Origin: Eubacterium plexicaudatum ASF492
GTDB taxonomy: Bacteria > Bacillota > Clostridia > Lachnospirales > Lachnospiraceae
NCBI RefSeq assembly: GCF_000364225.2
Contig: NZ_AQFT02000001.1
Span: 5,576,001 to 5,640,000, forward strand
Length of the DNA stretch: 64,000 nt
Reading direction: 5' to 3'
The stretch's first letter is position 1; every line of letters starts with the position of its first letter. Shown here piece after piece: positions 10,776-20,333 of this stretch. The notes beneath the pieces were generated by a model. It saw only the letters and a program-made list of their open reading frames with translations, searched no databases and had not been told where the DNA came from. Made by a program: the position numbers and the translations under genes.

Positions 10776-12161
10776 ATGGCTTGGTATGACAGTGCTGTAT
10801 TTTACCAGATTCATCCGCTTAGTCTGTGTGGATGTGAGCAGGAAAGTGCGAATGTGGAAGGCTCACATTTTGCGGAACTGGAGGAATGGGCAGGGCATGC
10901 AAAAAAAATGGGCTGCAACGCTATTTATATCGGCCCTATTTTTAAAGCGGATTCGCATGGACATGGAATTGCCGACTATCATAAGATAGACAGCAGGCTT
11001 GGTACAAATGAAGAATTTAAAAACTGGGTGGCAAAATGCCATGATATGGGTATGCGCGTTGTAGTTGATGCCGTATTTAACCATGTTGGAAGAAGTTTTT
11101 TTGCATTTCAGAATTTGAAGCGAAACGGCAAAAAATCTCCTTATAAAGACTGGTTTTCAAATGTCAACTTTCATAAGGATAATGACTATGGAGACGGATT
11201 CAGCTATGAGAGCTGGGGCGGTTACCAGCGTCTGGTGAAGCTGAATATTCTCAGTCCGTGGCTGCACGATTTTCATTTTGATACGGTACATTTTTGGATC
11301 AGCGAATTTGATATTGATGGAATACGCATTGATGCGATTGATGAAATGGACTATGATTTTATAAAAGACCTGCGTAAAACCGCGCAAAATATGAAGCAGG
11401 ATTTTTGGCTCATGGGCGAATTGATGGATGGGGAGTATGCCAGATGGGTAAATGATAAGATGCTGCACAGCGCAGCCAATAATGAGCTGCAGAAAAAATT
11501 TGTAATGGCGCACAATCACGGAGATTATCCGATTATTGCACGTTCCATTCGCGAGGTCAGCGAACAGTGTCCGTATGCAAAGCTGTATACTTATGTGGAC
11601 AATCATGATGTCTCACATATTTATGAAAAATTAAATAAAATGGAACACCGGCAGCTGATTGCTTTGCTGCAGTATACACTTTATGGCGTTCCGGCGCTTT
11701 ACTGCGGATCGGAGTTTACGATGAAAAGATCGCGGAGTGATGAAGAAGATGGAGATACGCAGACTCTGCTAAAGCTGTCCGATTATAAAGACGCATATGT
11801 GCACGATCCGGTTACCTATCTGCATTGTCTGCTGGGGCGTGCGAATCAGCAGTTTCCGGAGCTGTTTTTCGGGCATTATCAGGAGGTTATGGTAACGGAA
11901 AAACAGTATATCTTTGCAAGGGTGCTGAGAAAAAGAGCCATACTTATTGCGGTAAACTGCGACGACAGTCCTTTGCAGCTGGAGGTTCCGATTGAAAGCC
12001 GTGCGAATCAGGCGATAAATATTTTGGATGCGACCGTCAACTGGGATCAGGAACCGGGAAAAGCGCTGGATTTATCCGGTTGTACAAAGCTTCCGGTAAA
12101 GGATCATGTGTTACAGCTGGATCTTCCGGCAAACAGTGGAAAGATGATACAAATTACGTAA
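10776..12161 (+). CDS. GH13 alpha-amylase-family glycoside hydrolase, cytosolic
   Basis: A 461-residue enzyme with no signal peptide, so it should act on imported malto-oligosaccharides. All four GH13 regions are present: DAVFNHVG, GIRIDAIDE with the nucleophile D186, GELMDGE with the acid/base E215, and VDNHD with the stabiliser D278. The short N-terminus (MAWYDSAVFYQIHP) lacks the extra N-domain of neopullulanases. A GGAAATGGAG site precedes the ATG. Maltodextrin glucosidase or cyclomaltodextrinase-like activity is the likeliest role. A terminator follows. Confidence 0.85.
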   Translation: MAWYDSAVFYQIHPLSLCGCEQESANVEGSHFAELEEWAGHAKKMGCNAIYIGPIFKADSHGHGIADYHKIDSRLGTNEEFKNWVAKCHDMGMRVVVDAVFNHVGRSFFAFQNLKRNGKKSPYKDWFSNVNFHKDNDYGDGFSYESWGGYQRLVKLNILSPWLHDFHFDTVHFWISEFDIDGIRIDAIDEMDYDFIKDLRKTAQNMKQDFWLMGELMDGEYARWVNDKMLHSAANNELQKKFVMAHNHGDYPIIARSIREVSEQCPYAKLYTYVDNHDVSHIYEKLNKMEHRQLIALLQYTLYGVPALYCGSEFTMKRSRSDEEDGDTQTLLKLSDYKDAYVHDPVTYLHCLLGRANQQFPELFFGHYQEVMVTEKQYIFARVLRKRAILIAVNCDDSPLQLEVPIESRANQAINILDATVNWDQEPGKALDLSGCTKLPVKDHVLQLDLPANSGKMIQIT

Positions 12162-12176
12162 TAATACGATTTATTA

Positions 12177-12210
12177 TAAAGGACAGTTCTGCAGAGGGAC
12201 TGTCCTTATT
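12177..12210 (+). terminator. Terminator after the GH13 gene
   Basis: AAGGACAGT pairs with ACTGTCCTT across an 11-base loop, followed by T-rich sequence. It sits between the convergent GH13 and CmpB-family genes. Confidence 0.75.
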
Positions 12211-13017
12211 TCAGTCTTTTTTATTTTTCCGGACAAAGGCAAGGGTATGTTTCATACGGCTGCCGATGTCGCTGTAAGAGACGTGACGGAAAGATACTAA
12301 CGAGCGCAGCGCTCTGGTCTGGATCCGGTTCATGCTCAGCATGGTTTTCTTTATTTCTTCGATCGTACGATGTTCCCTGAATTCGTCAAATGTAATTTTA
12401 CCTTTCATCGTATCGAATCCTTCGGAAATATTATGCCTTGCGTTTGTGATAAAGGAATCATATTTTTCCGATATATGCAGGTCTATCGCCTGCATCGTAG
12501 CTTCCAGCTTGACGTTGATCTGTGCCAGTGAATCGGCAGTCAGAGCACAGTCGGCGGCAAAGACGGCCATAAAAAGCAGTGCCAGCAGTTCCTGCCCGTT
12601 TGATGAAAGAGGCGCTGTCAGCAGTGCCATATAAGGTTGAATGCCATACAGGACAATCCATCCGGCAAAGCCGAAACCAATGGAGCAGGGCAGGCAGATG
12701 CGGCCGTTCAGGTTCAGAGGCAGGTGGCTGTAATCCCACCAGACCGCATGAAATATACGTTCCAGAGTATAGGAAGTCGTATATTCCAAAATAGCGGATC
12801 CAAGCATACAAACCAGAAACACGGTCCATGCATCCGGCAGTTTGCTGCAGAGCAGAATGTCGAGTACGGCGCCGACACCGTAGATCGGACAGTATGGCCC
12901 GATCAGCATCCCACGGTTGTCCCATTTCAGTTCTGTGATACTGCAGTAAACCGTTTCGTATATCCAGCCTAAGATACCATATAAAATAAACCATATAAAC
13001 AATGTGGCAATATGCAT
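12211..13017 (-). CDS. Putative ABC transporter permease of the CmpB family (PF06541)
   Basis: A 268-residue membrane protein. The start at 13017 (MHIATLFIWFILYG) is preferred over the upstream frame opening at 13083 because CGGAGG lies seven bases before it. Five hydrophobic segments include GILGWIYETVYC, NRGMLIGPYCPIYGVG and PCSIGFGFAGW, the signature of the ABC_trans_CmpB family. The C-terminal 90 residues are soluble and charged. Despite the family name, no ATPase or other ABC component is nearby, and its role is unknown. Confidence 0.8.
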   Translation of the reverse strand: MHIATLFIWFILYGILGWIYETVYCSITELKWDNRGMLIGPYCPIYGVGAVLDILLCSKLPDAWTVFLVCMLGSAILEYTTSYTLERIFHAVWWDYSHLPLNLNGRICLPCSIGFGFAGWIVLYGIQPYMALLTAPLSSNGQELLALLFMAVFAADCALTADSLAQINVKLEATMQAIDLHISEKYDSFITNARHNISEGFDTMKGKITFDEFREHRTIEEIKKTMLSMNRIQTRALRSLVSFRHVSYSDIGSRMKHTLAFVRKNKKD

Positions 13018-13158
13018 AGAAACCTCCGAAATAAAAATGTGAGTATAATCATCTATTATAGCATTTTTAATCAGGACTTTCAAACGGGACTTTTATTTTT
13101 CGACCAAATAAGGTAAGATAATCGGTATATAGATTAGGCATAGCAGGAGGAAGCAAGC

Positions 13159-13953
13159 ATGAAAATTGGGTTTATCGGGTGTGGCAATATGGGAACAGCA
13201 ATGTTAAACGGGATTCTGCAGTCAGGATTGGTAACAGCACAAGATCTGACTGCCTCAGCCAAGAGTGAAGAGACACGTATGAAAATTAAAAATGAGTTGA
13301 ACATTCGTCCGGCAGATTCGAATCAGGAAGTAGTGAAATGTTCGGATATTGTTTTTCTGGCTGTCAAACCGCAGTATTATGAAACGGTTATTGCGGAGAT
13401 CAAAGATATCGTAAAGCAGGAACAGATTTTTGTGTCCGTTGCGCCGGGAAAAACGCTGGCGTGGCTGGAAGAACGGTTCGCCAGGCCGGTCAAACTGGTG
13501 CGTACGATGCCAAACACACCGGCAATGGTCGGGGAAGGCATGACGGCATATTGTACCGGCGCACGGGTTACGGCAGATGAAAAAGAGCAGATTGCGCAGA
13601 TCTGCCGGTGTTTTGGCCGGGTGGAAGAAACAGATGAAGGCATGATGGATGCCGTGCCGGCGGTAAGCGGCAGCGCTCCGGCTTATGTATTTATGTTTAT
13701 AGAAGCGATGGCGGATGCGGCCGTGGCAGACGGAATACCAAGGGCAAAAGCCTATACGTTTGCGGCACAGGCGGTGCTTGGCAGCGCCAAAATGGTACTG
13801 GAAACAGGCATGCATCCGGGAGCGTTAAAAGATATGGTATGCTCGCCGGGCGGAACAACGATCGAAGCCGTGCGTACACTGGAGAAAACAGGGATGCGCA
13901 GCAGTGTAATGGAAGCCATGCGGGCGTGTACAAAAAAGGCACGGCAGCTATAG
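13159..13953 (+). CDS. proC: Pyrroline-5-carboxylate reductase
   Basis: Last step of proline synthesis: NAD(P)H-dependent reduction of 1-pyrroline-5-carboxylate in the cytosol. Length is 264 residues, normal for ProC. The N-terminal Rossmann motif is IGFIGCGNMGTAM; later features are VRTMPNTPA, the dimer-interface helix around VSGSAPAYVFMFIEAM, and SPGGTTIEA near residue 235. A GCAGGAGGAAGC site precedes the start. proA and proB are not in the window, so it stands alone between the CmpB-family gene and leuA. Confidence 0.95.
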   Translation: MKIGFIGCGNMGTAMLNGILQSGLVTAQDLTASAKSEETRMKIKNELNIRPADSNQEVVKCSDIVFLAVKPQYYETVIAEIKDIVKQEQIFVSVAPGKTLAWLEERFARPVKLVRTMPNTPAMVGEGMTAYCTGARVTADEKEQIAQICRCFGRVEETDEGMMDAVPAVSGSAPAYVFMFIEAMADAAVADGIPRAKAYTFAAQAVLGSAKMVLETGMHPGALKDMVCSPGGTTIEAVRTLEKTGMRSSVMEAMRACTKKARQL

Positions 13954-13990
13954 AGAAACGTGTGCGATTGCGAAATTTCATGGATGCCCC

Positions 13991-14019
13991 TTTTCAAATG
14001 GAAGAAAATCGAGTATAAT
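13991..14019 (+). promoter_or_regulatory. Promoter of leuA
   Basis: TTTTCA (13991-13996), 17-base spacer and a perfect TATAAT (14014-14019). No T-box or leader peptide is visible in the 35-base leader. Confidence 0.55.
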
Positions 14020-14054
14020 CATAAGAGTTGAATGCAAATTTGGAGGAATGAGAA

Positions 14055-15713
14055 ATGTTCGATTATAAGCAGTATCAGAGAAATTATTTTATGCCGCCGC
14101 AGGAATGTCTGGACTGGGCAAAAAAAGAATATGTGGATCATGCCCCGATCTGGTGCAGTGTGGATTTGCGGGACGGCAATCAGGCGTTGATTGAACCAAT
14201 GAATCTGGAAGAAAAACTGGAATTTTTCAGATTGTTAATTAAATTGGGATTTAAAGAAATTGAAGTTGGGTTTCCGGCAGCTTCCGAGACGGAGTATCAG
14301 CTGGTGCGGACGCTGATTGACCGGAATATGATACCGCAGGATGTAACGATACAGGTGCTGACACAGGCAAGGGAACATATTATCCGTAAAACATTTGAAG
14401 CGGTAAAAGGCGCGCCAAATGTAATTGTACATGTTTATAATTCTACTTCTTTGGCACAGCGGGAACAGGTATTTCAGAAAGATCAGGAAGAAATAAAGCA
14501 GATTGCGATAGAAGGAGCAAAACTTTTAAAAGAGCTCGCCGCAGAGGCAGAGGGGAATATTTTATTCGAATACAGTCCGGAAAGTTTTACAGGTACGGAA
14601 GTGGACTATGCGGTTGATGTATGCAATGCGGTCATTGATATCTGGGAGCCGACACCGGAGAAAAAAGCTTATATCAATATTCCGGCGACGGTAGAAATGT
14701 CCATGCCGCATGTATTTGCCAGTCAGATTGAATATGTTAACAAGCATCTGCATAACCGCGACAATGTTATTTTGTCCCTGCATCCGCATAACGACAGAGG
14801 ATGCGGTGTAAGTGATGCGGAGATGGGGATTCTGGCAGGAGCGGACCGTATTGAAGGCACGTTGTTCGGAAACGGAGAGCGTACCGGAAATGTAGATATT
14901 ATTGTACTGGCAATGAATATGTATGCGCAGGGGGTAGACCCGAAACTGGATCTTTCGGATATGCCGCATATCGCAGAAACATACGAAAGACTGACGCAGA
15001 TGGACATTCATATGCGGCATCCGTACTGCGGAAAACTGGTATTTGCAGCGTTTTCCGGTTCGCATCAGGATGCGATTGCAAAAGGCATGAAATATCGTCA
15101 GGAGCATCATAAAGACCGCTGGACGGTACCGTATCTGCCGATTAATCCGGAAGATGTCGGCCGCACGTATGACAGTGATGTAATCCGCATTAACAGCCAG
15201 TCCGGAAAAGGCGGCGTAGCATATGTGCTGGAGAAAAATTATGGGCTTAAGATTCCGTATAAGATGCGGGAAGATCTGGGATACGCGGTGAAAGATGTAT
15301 CAGACAAGGCGCATGCCGAGCTTTCTGCGGAAGAAATCTATACGATATTTACGAAGCGGTATAAAGATTATACGCCGGTCTTTGAGGTGAAGGGCTGTCA
15401 TTTCCGTCAGGAAGACGGCATTACGGCAACCGTCAATATTATAAAAGACGATCGGAAAAATCTTGTGGAAACGACCGGAAATGGTCGGTTAAATGCGGTC
15501 AGCAATGCTTTTGCAGAGTTTTTTGGAAAACCATGTGAAATTATATGCTATGAGGAGCATGCACTGGAAGACGGCTCGGATTCCAATGCAATTGCGTATG
15601 TTGGAATCAGGGGAGAGGACAATCGGCTGTATTTCGGAATCGGCATAGACCCGGATATTCTGCGTGCTTCCATAGATGCGTTGATTACGGCGATGAACAG
15701 GAGTATCGAATAA
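14055..15713 (+). CDS. leuA: 2-isopropylmalate synthase
   Basis: Condenses acetyl-CoA with 2-ketoisovalerate, the first committed step to leucine. At 552 residues it belongs to the longer LeuA type 2. The catalytic barrel carries WCSVDLRDGNQAL and the metal-binding SLHPHNDRGC motif, followed by GNGERTGN. The C-terminal regulatory LeuA dimer domain (from about residue 430) includes a conserved NAIAYVGI-type segment and is the site of leucine feedback inhibition in the family. TTGGAGGAATG precedes the ATG. No other leu or ilv genes adjoin. Confidence 0.93.
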   Translation: MFDYKQYQRNYFMPPQECLDWAKKEYVDHAPIWCSVDLRDGNQALIEPMNLEEKLEFFRLLIKLGFKEIEVGFPAASETEYQLVRTLIDRNMIPQDVTIQVLTQAREHIIRKTFEAVKGAPNVIVHVYNSTSLAQREQVFQKDQEEIKQIAIEGAKLLKELAAEAEGNILFEYSPESFTGTEVDYAVDVCNAVIDIWEPTPEKKAYINIPATVEMSMPHVFASQIEYVNKHLHNRDNVILSLHPHNDRGCGVSDAEMGILAGADRIEGTLFGNGERTGNVDIIVLAMNMYAQGVDPKLDLSDMPHIAETYERLTQMDIHMRHPYCGKLVFAAFSGSHQDAIAKGMKYRQEHHKDRWTVPYLPINPEDVGRTYDSDVIRINSQSGKGGVAYVLEKNYGLKIPYKMREDLGYAVKDVSDKAHAELSAEEIYTIFTKRYKDYTPVFEVKGCHFRQEDGITATVNIIKDDRKNLVETTGNGRLNAVSNAFAEFFGKPCEIICYEEHALEDGSDSNAIAYVGIRGEDNRLYFGIGIDPDILRASIDALITAMNRSIE

Positions 15714-15720
15714 AAAATAT

Positions 15721-15975
15721 ATGGAACATGGGGGAAGAAAGATCAGGAAGGCAGCAGGTTATTTCAGTGTATTGCTGGGGAGTGTACTCGCCTTTTACGT
15801 CGGAATCTGGAGAATGTTAATCCGGCCGCTGGCGGGGTTATATCTGGCTGTTCTGGCAGGGGAGCTGACAGTGTTTTATGTCGTGATAACCCTGATCAAA
15901 TGTGGTTTGTCACTGACTGTCAGTGGCTTTATCTGGTCCGTCGGATATATGGTTAAGTGTATACTGGATGCATAA
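15721..15975 (+). CDS. Small hypothetical membrane protein
   Basis: An 84-residue reading frame starting seven bases after leuA ends. It has a basic N-terminus (HGGRKIRK) followed by two or three hydrophobic segments (about residues 12-26, 33-58 and 62-80). I do not recognise a family. No clear ribosome binding site is seen, but the position directly behind leuA would allow coupled translation. Codon use is like its neighbours. Confidence 0.5.
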   Translation: MEHGGRKIRKAAGYFSVLLGSVLAFYVGIWRMLIRPLAGLYLAVLAGELTVFYVVITLIKCGLSLTVSGFIWSVGYMVKCILDA

Positions 15976-16027
15976 GAAAATAATCGTTTTCTGTGCTGTT
16001 ACAGGGATTGGAGGATAGAGCGGAAGT

Positions 16028-17829
16028 ATGAAGAAAATCTATCGGTTTATAGTATTCTGTATTATGCTGGCAGTATCGTTTTTTGCAGATGATGATACAC
16101 AGGCGCAGGCATCGGTCAGGCTGAATCAGACGAACGCAACGATTTGCGTTGGCGGGAAGACGGTTCTGGAAGTGGTTGGCACATCAAAACATGTCAAATG
16201 GTCAACCAGTGATAAGAACGTAGCAAAGGTAGGATCGGCGGGCGTTGTAACAGGAATTCGAAAAGGAGTGGCGACGATTACGGCAAAAGCGGACAGTTTT
16301 ACATGCAAGTGCCGTGTTGTTGTGAATGCAACTTACGGAGCAGCCGTATCGGATGTGACAATCAAGCGGGAAACGCCTGTTATGCTTACGTTTACAAAGA
16401 ATGCGGTAGTCAGTTATAAAATACAGGATCCTGATATTTGCAGTGCGGGCTGGGGAAGCTGGTCCGGCAATGAGATTCCGCTGAATATAACGCCAAAAAA
16501 AGTGGGTGTTACTTATATTACATGTACCAACGGGGCAAATACCGAATCCGTTCGCATTCGTGTGCGGGTAAAAAGGTTCCGGTCAATATTACTAATTTTT
16601 ATGCGGCTGCAAGTGACGGCGGTGATCTGATCTGCGGAGAAAATACGGCTAAGATTACGTTCCGCCAGGATCGGGCATCCAAAAATACCGTATTATATCT
16701 GATCAGCCGCAGCGGAGAGATAATCCGGACGCAGCAGATCGGGCCGGTACCGGCGAGAAAGAATTATTCGGTGTCCTGGAATGGAAAAGACGACAAAGGA
16801 GCCAGGTATGAAGGGGAGTTTCGTCTGAAGGTGGTTGCAGACGGCTATACGACAAGAAACTGGCATTACTATCAATGCTATGCGAAAAGTCCGTTTTTGC
16901 GGGGAACCGGAACAAGAGAAAACCCATATGAAGTTGCCCGGCCGGAACATCTGGAGCGTATGGCAGACTTCCCGGACAAACATTTTATACAGGTACAGGA
17001 TATTGACCTGCGTTCGGAAATTATCAGTAATATTTTCAGCGCAGAACATCCGTTTATGGGCAGTTATAATGCAAAGCCGCAGGAATCGGTCTTTCGCATT
17101 TTGAATTATAACGGCAATACGTCATTATTCGGTGTCATCGGTGTGGAAGGAGAACTGAATTATGCGACCGTACTGGATGCACGAATTACAGGTACCGGAC
17201 AGAAACGTTCGGCTGTTATGGCGGAAATCAATCAGGGATTGCTTATGAATTGTGCGGTGGAGCAGGCTGTTATTTATTCGGCGTCCGCAACCGATGCGGC
17301 ATTGATGACGGTAGAAAACAGCGGAGTGATCGACCGATGCAGGGCGCATGGAACGATTTATACATATGGCTGCATGGCAGGAGGGGCCGTTTACAACGAG
17401 CAGCGTATGATTCGCACGAAGGTGGAAGCCGATCTGAACCTGACAGCAGGGGAGATCAGCAGCAGTGAGGAATTGTATGTCGGCGGTGTTGCGGCGGTAA
17501 ACGGACAGGCGGCATTTATAGATGCCTGTGAAAGCAACAGCAGTATACAGGCCGCAGGAACATTGCAGACGCCTGCCAGATTATATATGGGAGGAATTGT
17601 CGGTAAAAATGCAGGACAGGTGCGGGACGGCAGTTCGCTGGCGTTGTTTCCGCTGGAATATACAACCGATCTGATCGGAGAGGCGCAGGGGGGTATGATT
17701 GCCGGAGAAAATAACGGCATGATTACGGGCGTTACCTATTATGAGACGGTTGGGCGCAAGAGCAGCGCGACAGGAAGCGGACGTGAAGAAAGCCTGCACC
17801 CGTTGGAGAATCATAACGAGGAGGGATAA
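16028..17829 (+). CDS. Secreted protein with Big2-type Ig domain, one frameshift
   Basis: About 600 residues. A signal peptide (MKKIYRFIVFCIMLAVSFF, cleavage near AQA) precedes a bacterial Ig-like domain of the Big2 type, with WSTSDKNVAKVGSAGVVTGI and the closing GVATITA pattern. The frame breaks in an A-run at 16570-16574; one added A joins it to the second ORF. The C-terminal part contains NPYEVARPEHLERMADF, as in GLUG/parallel-repeat surface proteins, then Gly-rich repeats around GGVAAVNG and GGIVGKNAG. A surface or matrix role is inferred. It ends five bases before rpe. Confidence 0.7.
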
Positions 17830-17833
17830 ATGT

Positions 17834-18487
17834 ATGTATTGCTTATCACCATCAATATTAGCAGCTGATTTTAACCGGTTGGGGGAACAGGTTGCAGCTA
17901 CGGAACAGGCAGGGGCGCAGTATCTTCATGTCGATGTGATGGATGGCTGTTTTGTTCCGAATATTTCTTTCGGAATGCCGGTGTTAAGCTCATTACGGGG
18001 GAGTACGGGTCTGATGCTTGACGTACATCTGATGATTCGGGAACCTGTGCGGTATATAGCGCAAATCGCAGACTGCGGGGCTGATATTATTACGGTACAT
18101 GCGGAAGCATGTACGGATCTGAATTATGCGGTAGACATGATTAAAGAGCGGGAACTTCTGGCCGGTGTCGCATTGTGTCCGGCGACGCCGTTGTCAGTAC
18201 TGGATTATATATTACCGCGCATTGACATGGTACTGATTATGACGGTCAATCCGGGATTGGGCGGACAGGCATTGATTCCGTATACACTGGATAAGATCCG
18301 GGATTTAAAAAAGATCATTGACCGCAGAGGGCTTAAGACCGATATTGAAGTAGACGGCGGGATTAATTTTAAGACGCTGGAGCAGGTGCTTGATGCCGGA
18401 GCAAATATTATTGTATCCGGCAGTACGATCTTTGAAGGAGATGTAGAGGAAAATACAAAAAGGCTGCTTGCTATTATGAACGAATAA
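17834..18487 (+). CDS. rpe: Ribulose-phosphate 3-epimerase
   Basis: Interconverts ribulose-5-phosphate and xylulose-5-phosphate in the pentose phosphate pathway. The start at 17834 is chosen because GAGGAGGGAT lies just upstream and the protein then begins MYCLSPSILAADF like the family. Motifs: HVDVMDG, DVHLMI, MTVNPGLGGQ and DGGIN, covering the metal ligands and phosphate-binding loops. Length of 217 residues is normal. It follows the Big2 protein gene by five bases, an odd pairing that probably only reflects operon crowding. Confidence 0.93.
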   Translation: MYCLSPSILAADFNRLGEQVAATEQAGAQYLHVDVMDGCFVPNISFGMPVLSSLRGSTGLMLDVHLMIREPVRYIAQIADCGADIITVHAEACTDLNYAVDMIKERELLAGVALCPATPLSVLDYILPRIDMVLIMTVNPGLGGQALIPYTLDKIRDLKKIIDRRGLKTDIEVDGGINFKTLEQVLDAGANIIVSGSTIFEGDVEENTKRLLAIMNE

Positions 18488-18497
18488 AGCAGCCTTT
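18459..18497 (-). terminator. Terminator of the DUF4250 gene, overlapping the rpe 3' end
   Basis: AAAGGCTGCTT (18459-18469) pairs with AAGCAGCCTTT (18487-18497). On the minus strand it is followed by TTTTTGTATTTT. The left arm lies inside the last codons of rpe. Confidence 0.7.
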
Positions 18498-18511
18498 GTA
18501 ATAACAATAAG

Positions 18512-18694
18512 TTATTGGAACTGATTTTGTTCCGGATTGTAATGATAATCAATAACTTTCAGTTTTTCGCAGATCATAGCCGGATCAAGGTCTAAAGAAG
18601 CGCATAATTCTTCAAGAGAAGAATACCGGTCGCGCAGCAGGGTGTTTATATAACTGAGAAGTATTGCCGGGTCGGCAGGTAAGGAAACGGACAT
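18512..18694 (-). CDS. DUF4250 domain-containing protein
   Basis: A 60-residue acidic protein. The pattern PADPAILLSYINTLLRD, YSSLEELC, DLDP and a C-terminal IDYHYNPEQNQF is typical of the DUF4250 family of Firmicutes, whose function is unknown. A perfect AGGAGG lies seven bases upstream of the ATG. It is a single-gene unit between converging rpe and the diverging signal peptidase genes. Confidence 0.85.
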   Translation of the reverse strand: MSVSLPADPAILLSYINTLLRDRYSSLEELCASLDLDPAMICEKLKVIDYHYNPEQNQFQ

Positions 18695-18785
18695 AACAAC
18701 CTCCTGTTTTTTTATTTAGTTTAACATATTTGCAATAAAAACAACAGGATAGAATTGTCGAATTTTTACATTTTATATGAAGCAG

Positions 18786-18822
18786 AGGTGCTGAGAGATG
18801 GATATCTCGTCAGCACCTTTTT
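18786..18822 (+). terminator. Terminator before the signal peptidase operon
   Basis: AGGTGCTGA and TCAGCACCT form the outer stem, GAGAT/ATCTC the inner stem, followed by five T. It would stop plus-strand read-through before the lepB promoter. Confidence 0.75.
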
Positions 18823-18872
18823 GTGCCCGATTTTCTGCTGCAAGATAAAATGGAGAAAATGATTTTGATGGA

Positions 18873-18901
18873 TTGCAAAAGCTGCCACATATGTTTATAA
18901 T
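18873..18901 (+). promoter_or_regulatory. Strong sigma-A promoter of the lepB pair
   Basis: TTGCAA (18873-18878), 17-base spacer, TATAAT (18896-18901), 53 bases before the first lepB. Confidence 0.8.
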
Positions 18902-18954
18902 AGAAAGACAATCTTATTATAAACAGTTGCAGCAGGAAGAAATCGAGGTTTGGA

Positions 18955-19611
18955 ATGGGCGATAAAGAATATTTAGATACGGAAGAAAAGGTACAGGAAC
19001 AGAATACGGAGGCAGAAGGGACAAAAAAGCGGTCTTTTTTTCGGGAACTGTTGAGTTTTGCAGAGATATTTCTTGTGGCATTTTTGCTTGCGCAGTTAAT
19101 GACGCGGTTTGTGCTCATTAACGCGGAGGTGCCTTCGGAATCTATGGAAAACATGATTGAACCCGGAGACCGGCTGTTTGGATTCAGGCTTGCATATGCG
19201 TTTGATGAACCGGACCGGTTTGATGTCGTGATCTTTCGATATCCTGTGGATGAGACGCAAAATTACATCAAACGTGTCATAGGTCTGCCAGGAGAAACAG
19301 TAGAAATTCGAGAAGGAAACATCTACATTGATCATGCGCAGGAACCGTTGGAAGAGCCGTATCTGCCGGAAGAATGGGTAGATGACAATGACGGATTTGT
19401 GTTTGACGTACCGCAGGACTGCTATCTGATGCTGGGCGATAACAGAAATATTTCTTTGGATGCGAGGTTTTGGGCAGGCAAAGCGCTGGAAGCCGGCGTT
19501 GCCCGGAATGAAGAAGAAGCGGAGCCGTATATGTATGTAAAATCCGATCAGATTCTTGGACGGGCAGTGTTTAAATACTTTCCGCATTTTAAGTCATTGC
19601 TGTCCTATTAA
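18955..19611 (+). CDS. lepB: Signal peptidase I (first of two)
   Basis: Membrane-bound serine protease that removes signal peptides from exported proteins. Length 218 residues: a charged cytosolic N-terminus, one transmembrane segment (about residues 32-50, EIFLVAFLLAQLM), then the catalytic domain. The catalytic serine is in VPSESMEN (about residue 61) and the general-base lysine in YIKRVIGLPGE. The LGDNRN motif is also present. A second, similar gene follows 50 bases downstream. The pair shares the strong promoter at 18873. Confidence 0.92.
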   Translation: MGDKEYLDTEEKVQEQNTEAEGTKKRSFFRELLSFAEIFLVAFLLAQLMTRFVLINAEVPSESMENMIEPGDRLFGFRLAYAFDEPDRFDVVIFRYPVDETQNYIKRVIGLPGETVEIREGNIYIDHAQEPLEEPYLPEEWVDDNDGFVFDVPQDCYLMLGDNRNISLDARFWAGKALEAGVARNEEEAEPYMYVKSDQILGRAVFKYFPHFKSLLSY

Positions 19612-19661
19612 TCTTTATATTAATATAGAAACAAAAATTCAGCCGGATGGAGGTATAGGTT

Positions 19662-20291
19662 TTGGCAAAAAATGCAAAGAGTGAAAAGACTGAAATGGAA
19701 GAGCAAAAACGTCCATGGTGGAAAGAACTGTTAAGTTATGTATGGATTATTTTGTTTGCCTGTGTGGCAGCTATGGCTGTTAACCGTTATGTTTTGATTA
19801 ATGCGGAAATACCGTCGGAGTCGATGGAAAATCTGCTTACGGTTGACGACCGGATTTTTGGCTGCAGGCTTTCGTATGTATTTGGAGAACCGGAACGATA
19901 TGATGTTGTAATGTTTCGATATCCGGTGCATGAGGATACGATTTATATTAAACGGATTATCGGATTGCCGGGAGAAACGGTGGAGATTCGCAAAGGAAAA
20001 ATTTATATTGACGGATCTGAAACGCCGATTGAGGAAGATTATCTGCCGGAAAAATGGACGGATGGAAATGACGGATATTTGTTTGAAGTGCCAAAAGATT
20101 CTTACCTGATGCTTGGAGACAATCGAAATCTTTCGGAGGATGCAAGGTATTGGGCACAGTGTGCACTGGACGACGAAGTGGCGTCGAACAAGGAGGAAGC
20201 GCAGAAATATACGTATGTAAGGGAAGATCAGATGATCGGACGGGCAATTTTGAAATATTATCCAAAGTTCCATTTGTTTTTGAATATTTAA
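19662..20291 (+). CDS. lepB: Signal peptidase I (second of two)
   Basis: A 209-residue paralogue of the preceding gene, with one transmembrane segment (about residues 22-40), catalytic serine in IPSESMEN, lysine in YIKRIIGLPGE and LGDNRN. It begins with TTG, supported by GGAGG at 19649-19653. The two proteins align over their whole length, including the unusual insertion after LGDNRN (ARYWAQCALDDEVASNKEEA), so they arose by tandem duplication. Different substrate preferences are possible but cannot be seen. Confidence 0.92.
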   Translation: MAKNAKSEKTEMEEQKRPWWKELLSYVWIILFACVAAMAVNRYVLINAEIPSESMENLLTVDDRIFGCRLSYVFGEPERYDVVMFRYPVHEDTIYIKRIIGLPGETVEIRKGKIYIDGSETPIEEDYLPEKWTDGNDGYLFEVPKDSYLMLGDNRNLSEDARYWAQCALDDEVASNKEEAQKYTYVREDQMIGRAILKYYPKFHLFLNI

Positions 20292-20333
20292 AATCGGTGA
20301 TTTGTCTGCTTAAATGCAAAGGAGTTTATAATC

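Noticed and set aside
12458..12994. A 178-codon minus-strand ORF in another frame of the CmpB-family gene
   Set aside because: Same-strand shadow; the accepted frame has the family motifs and ribosome site.
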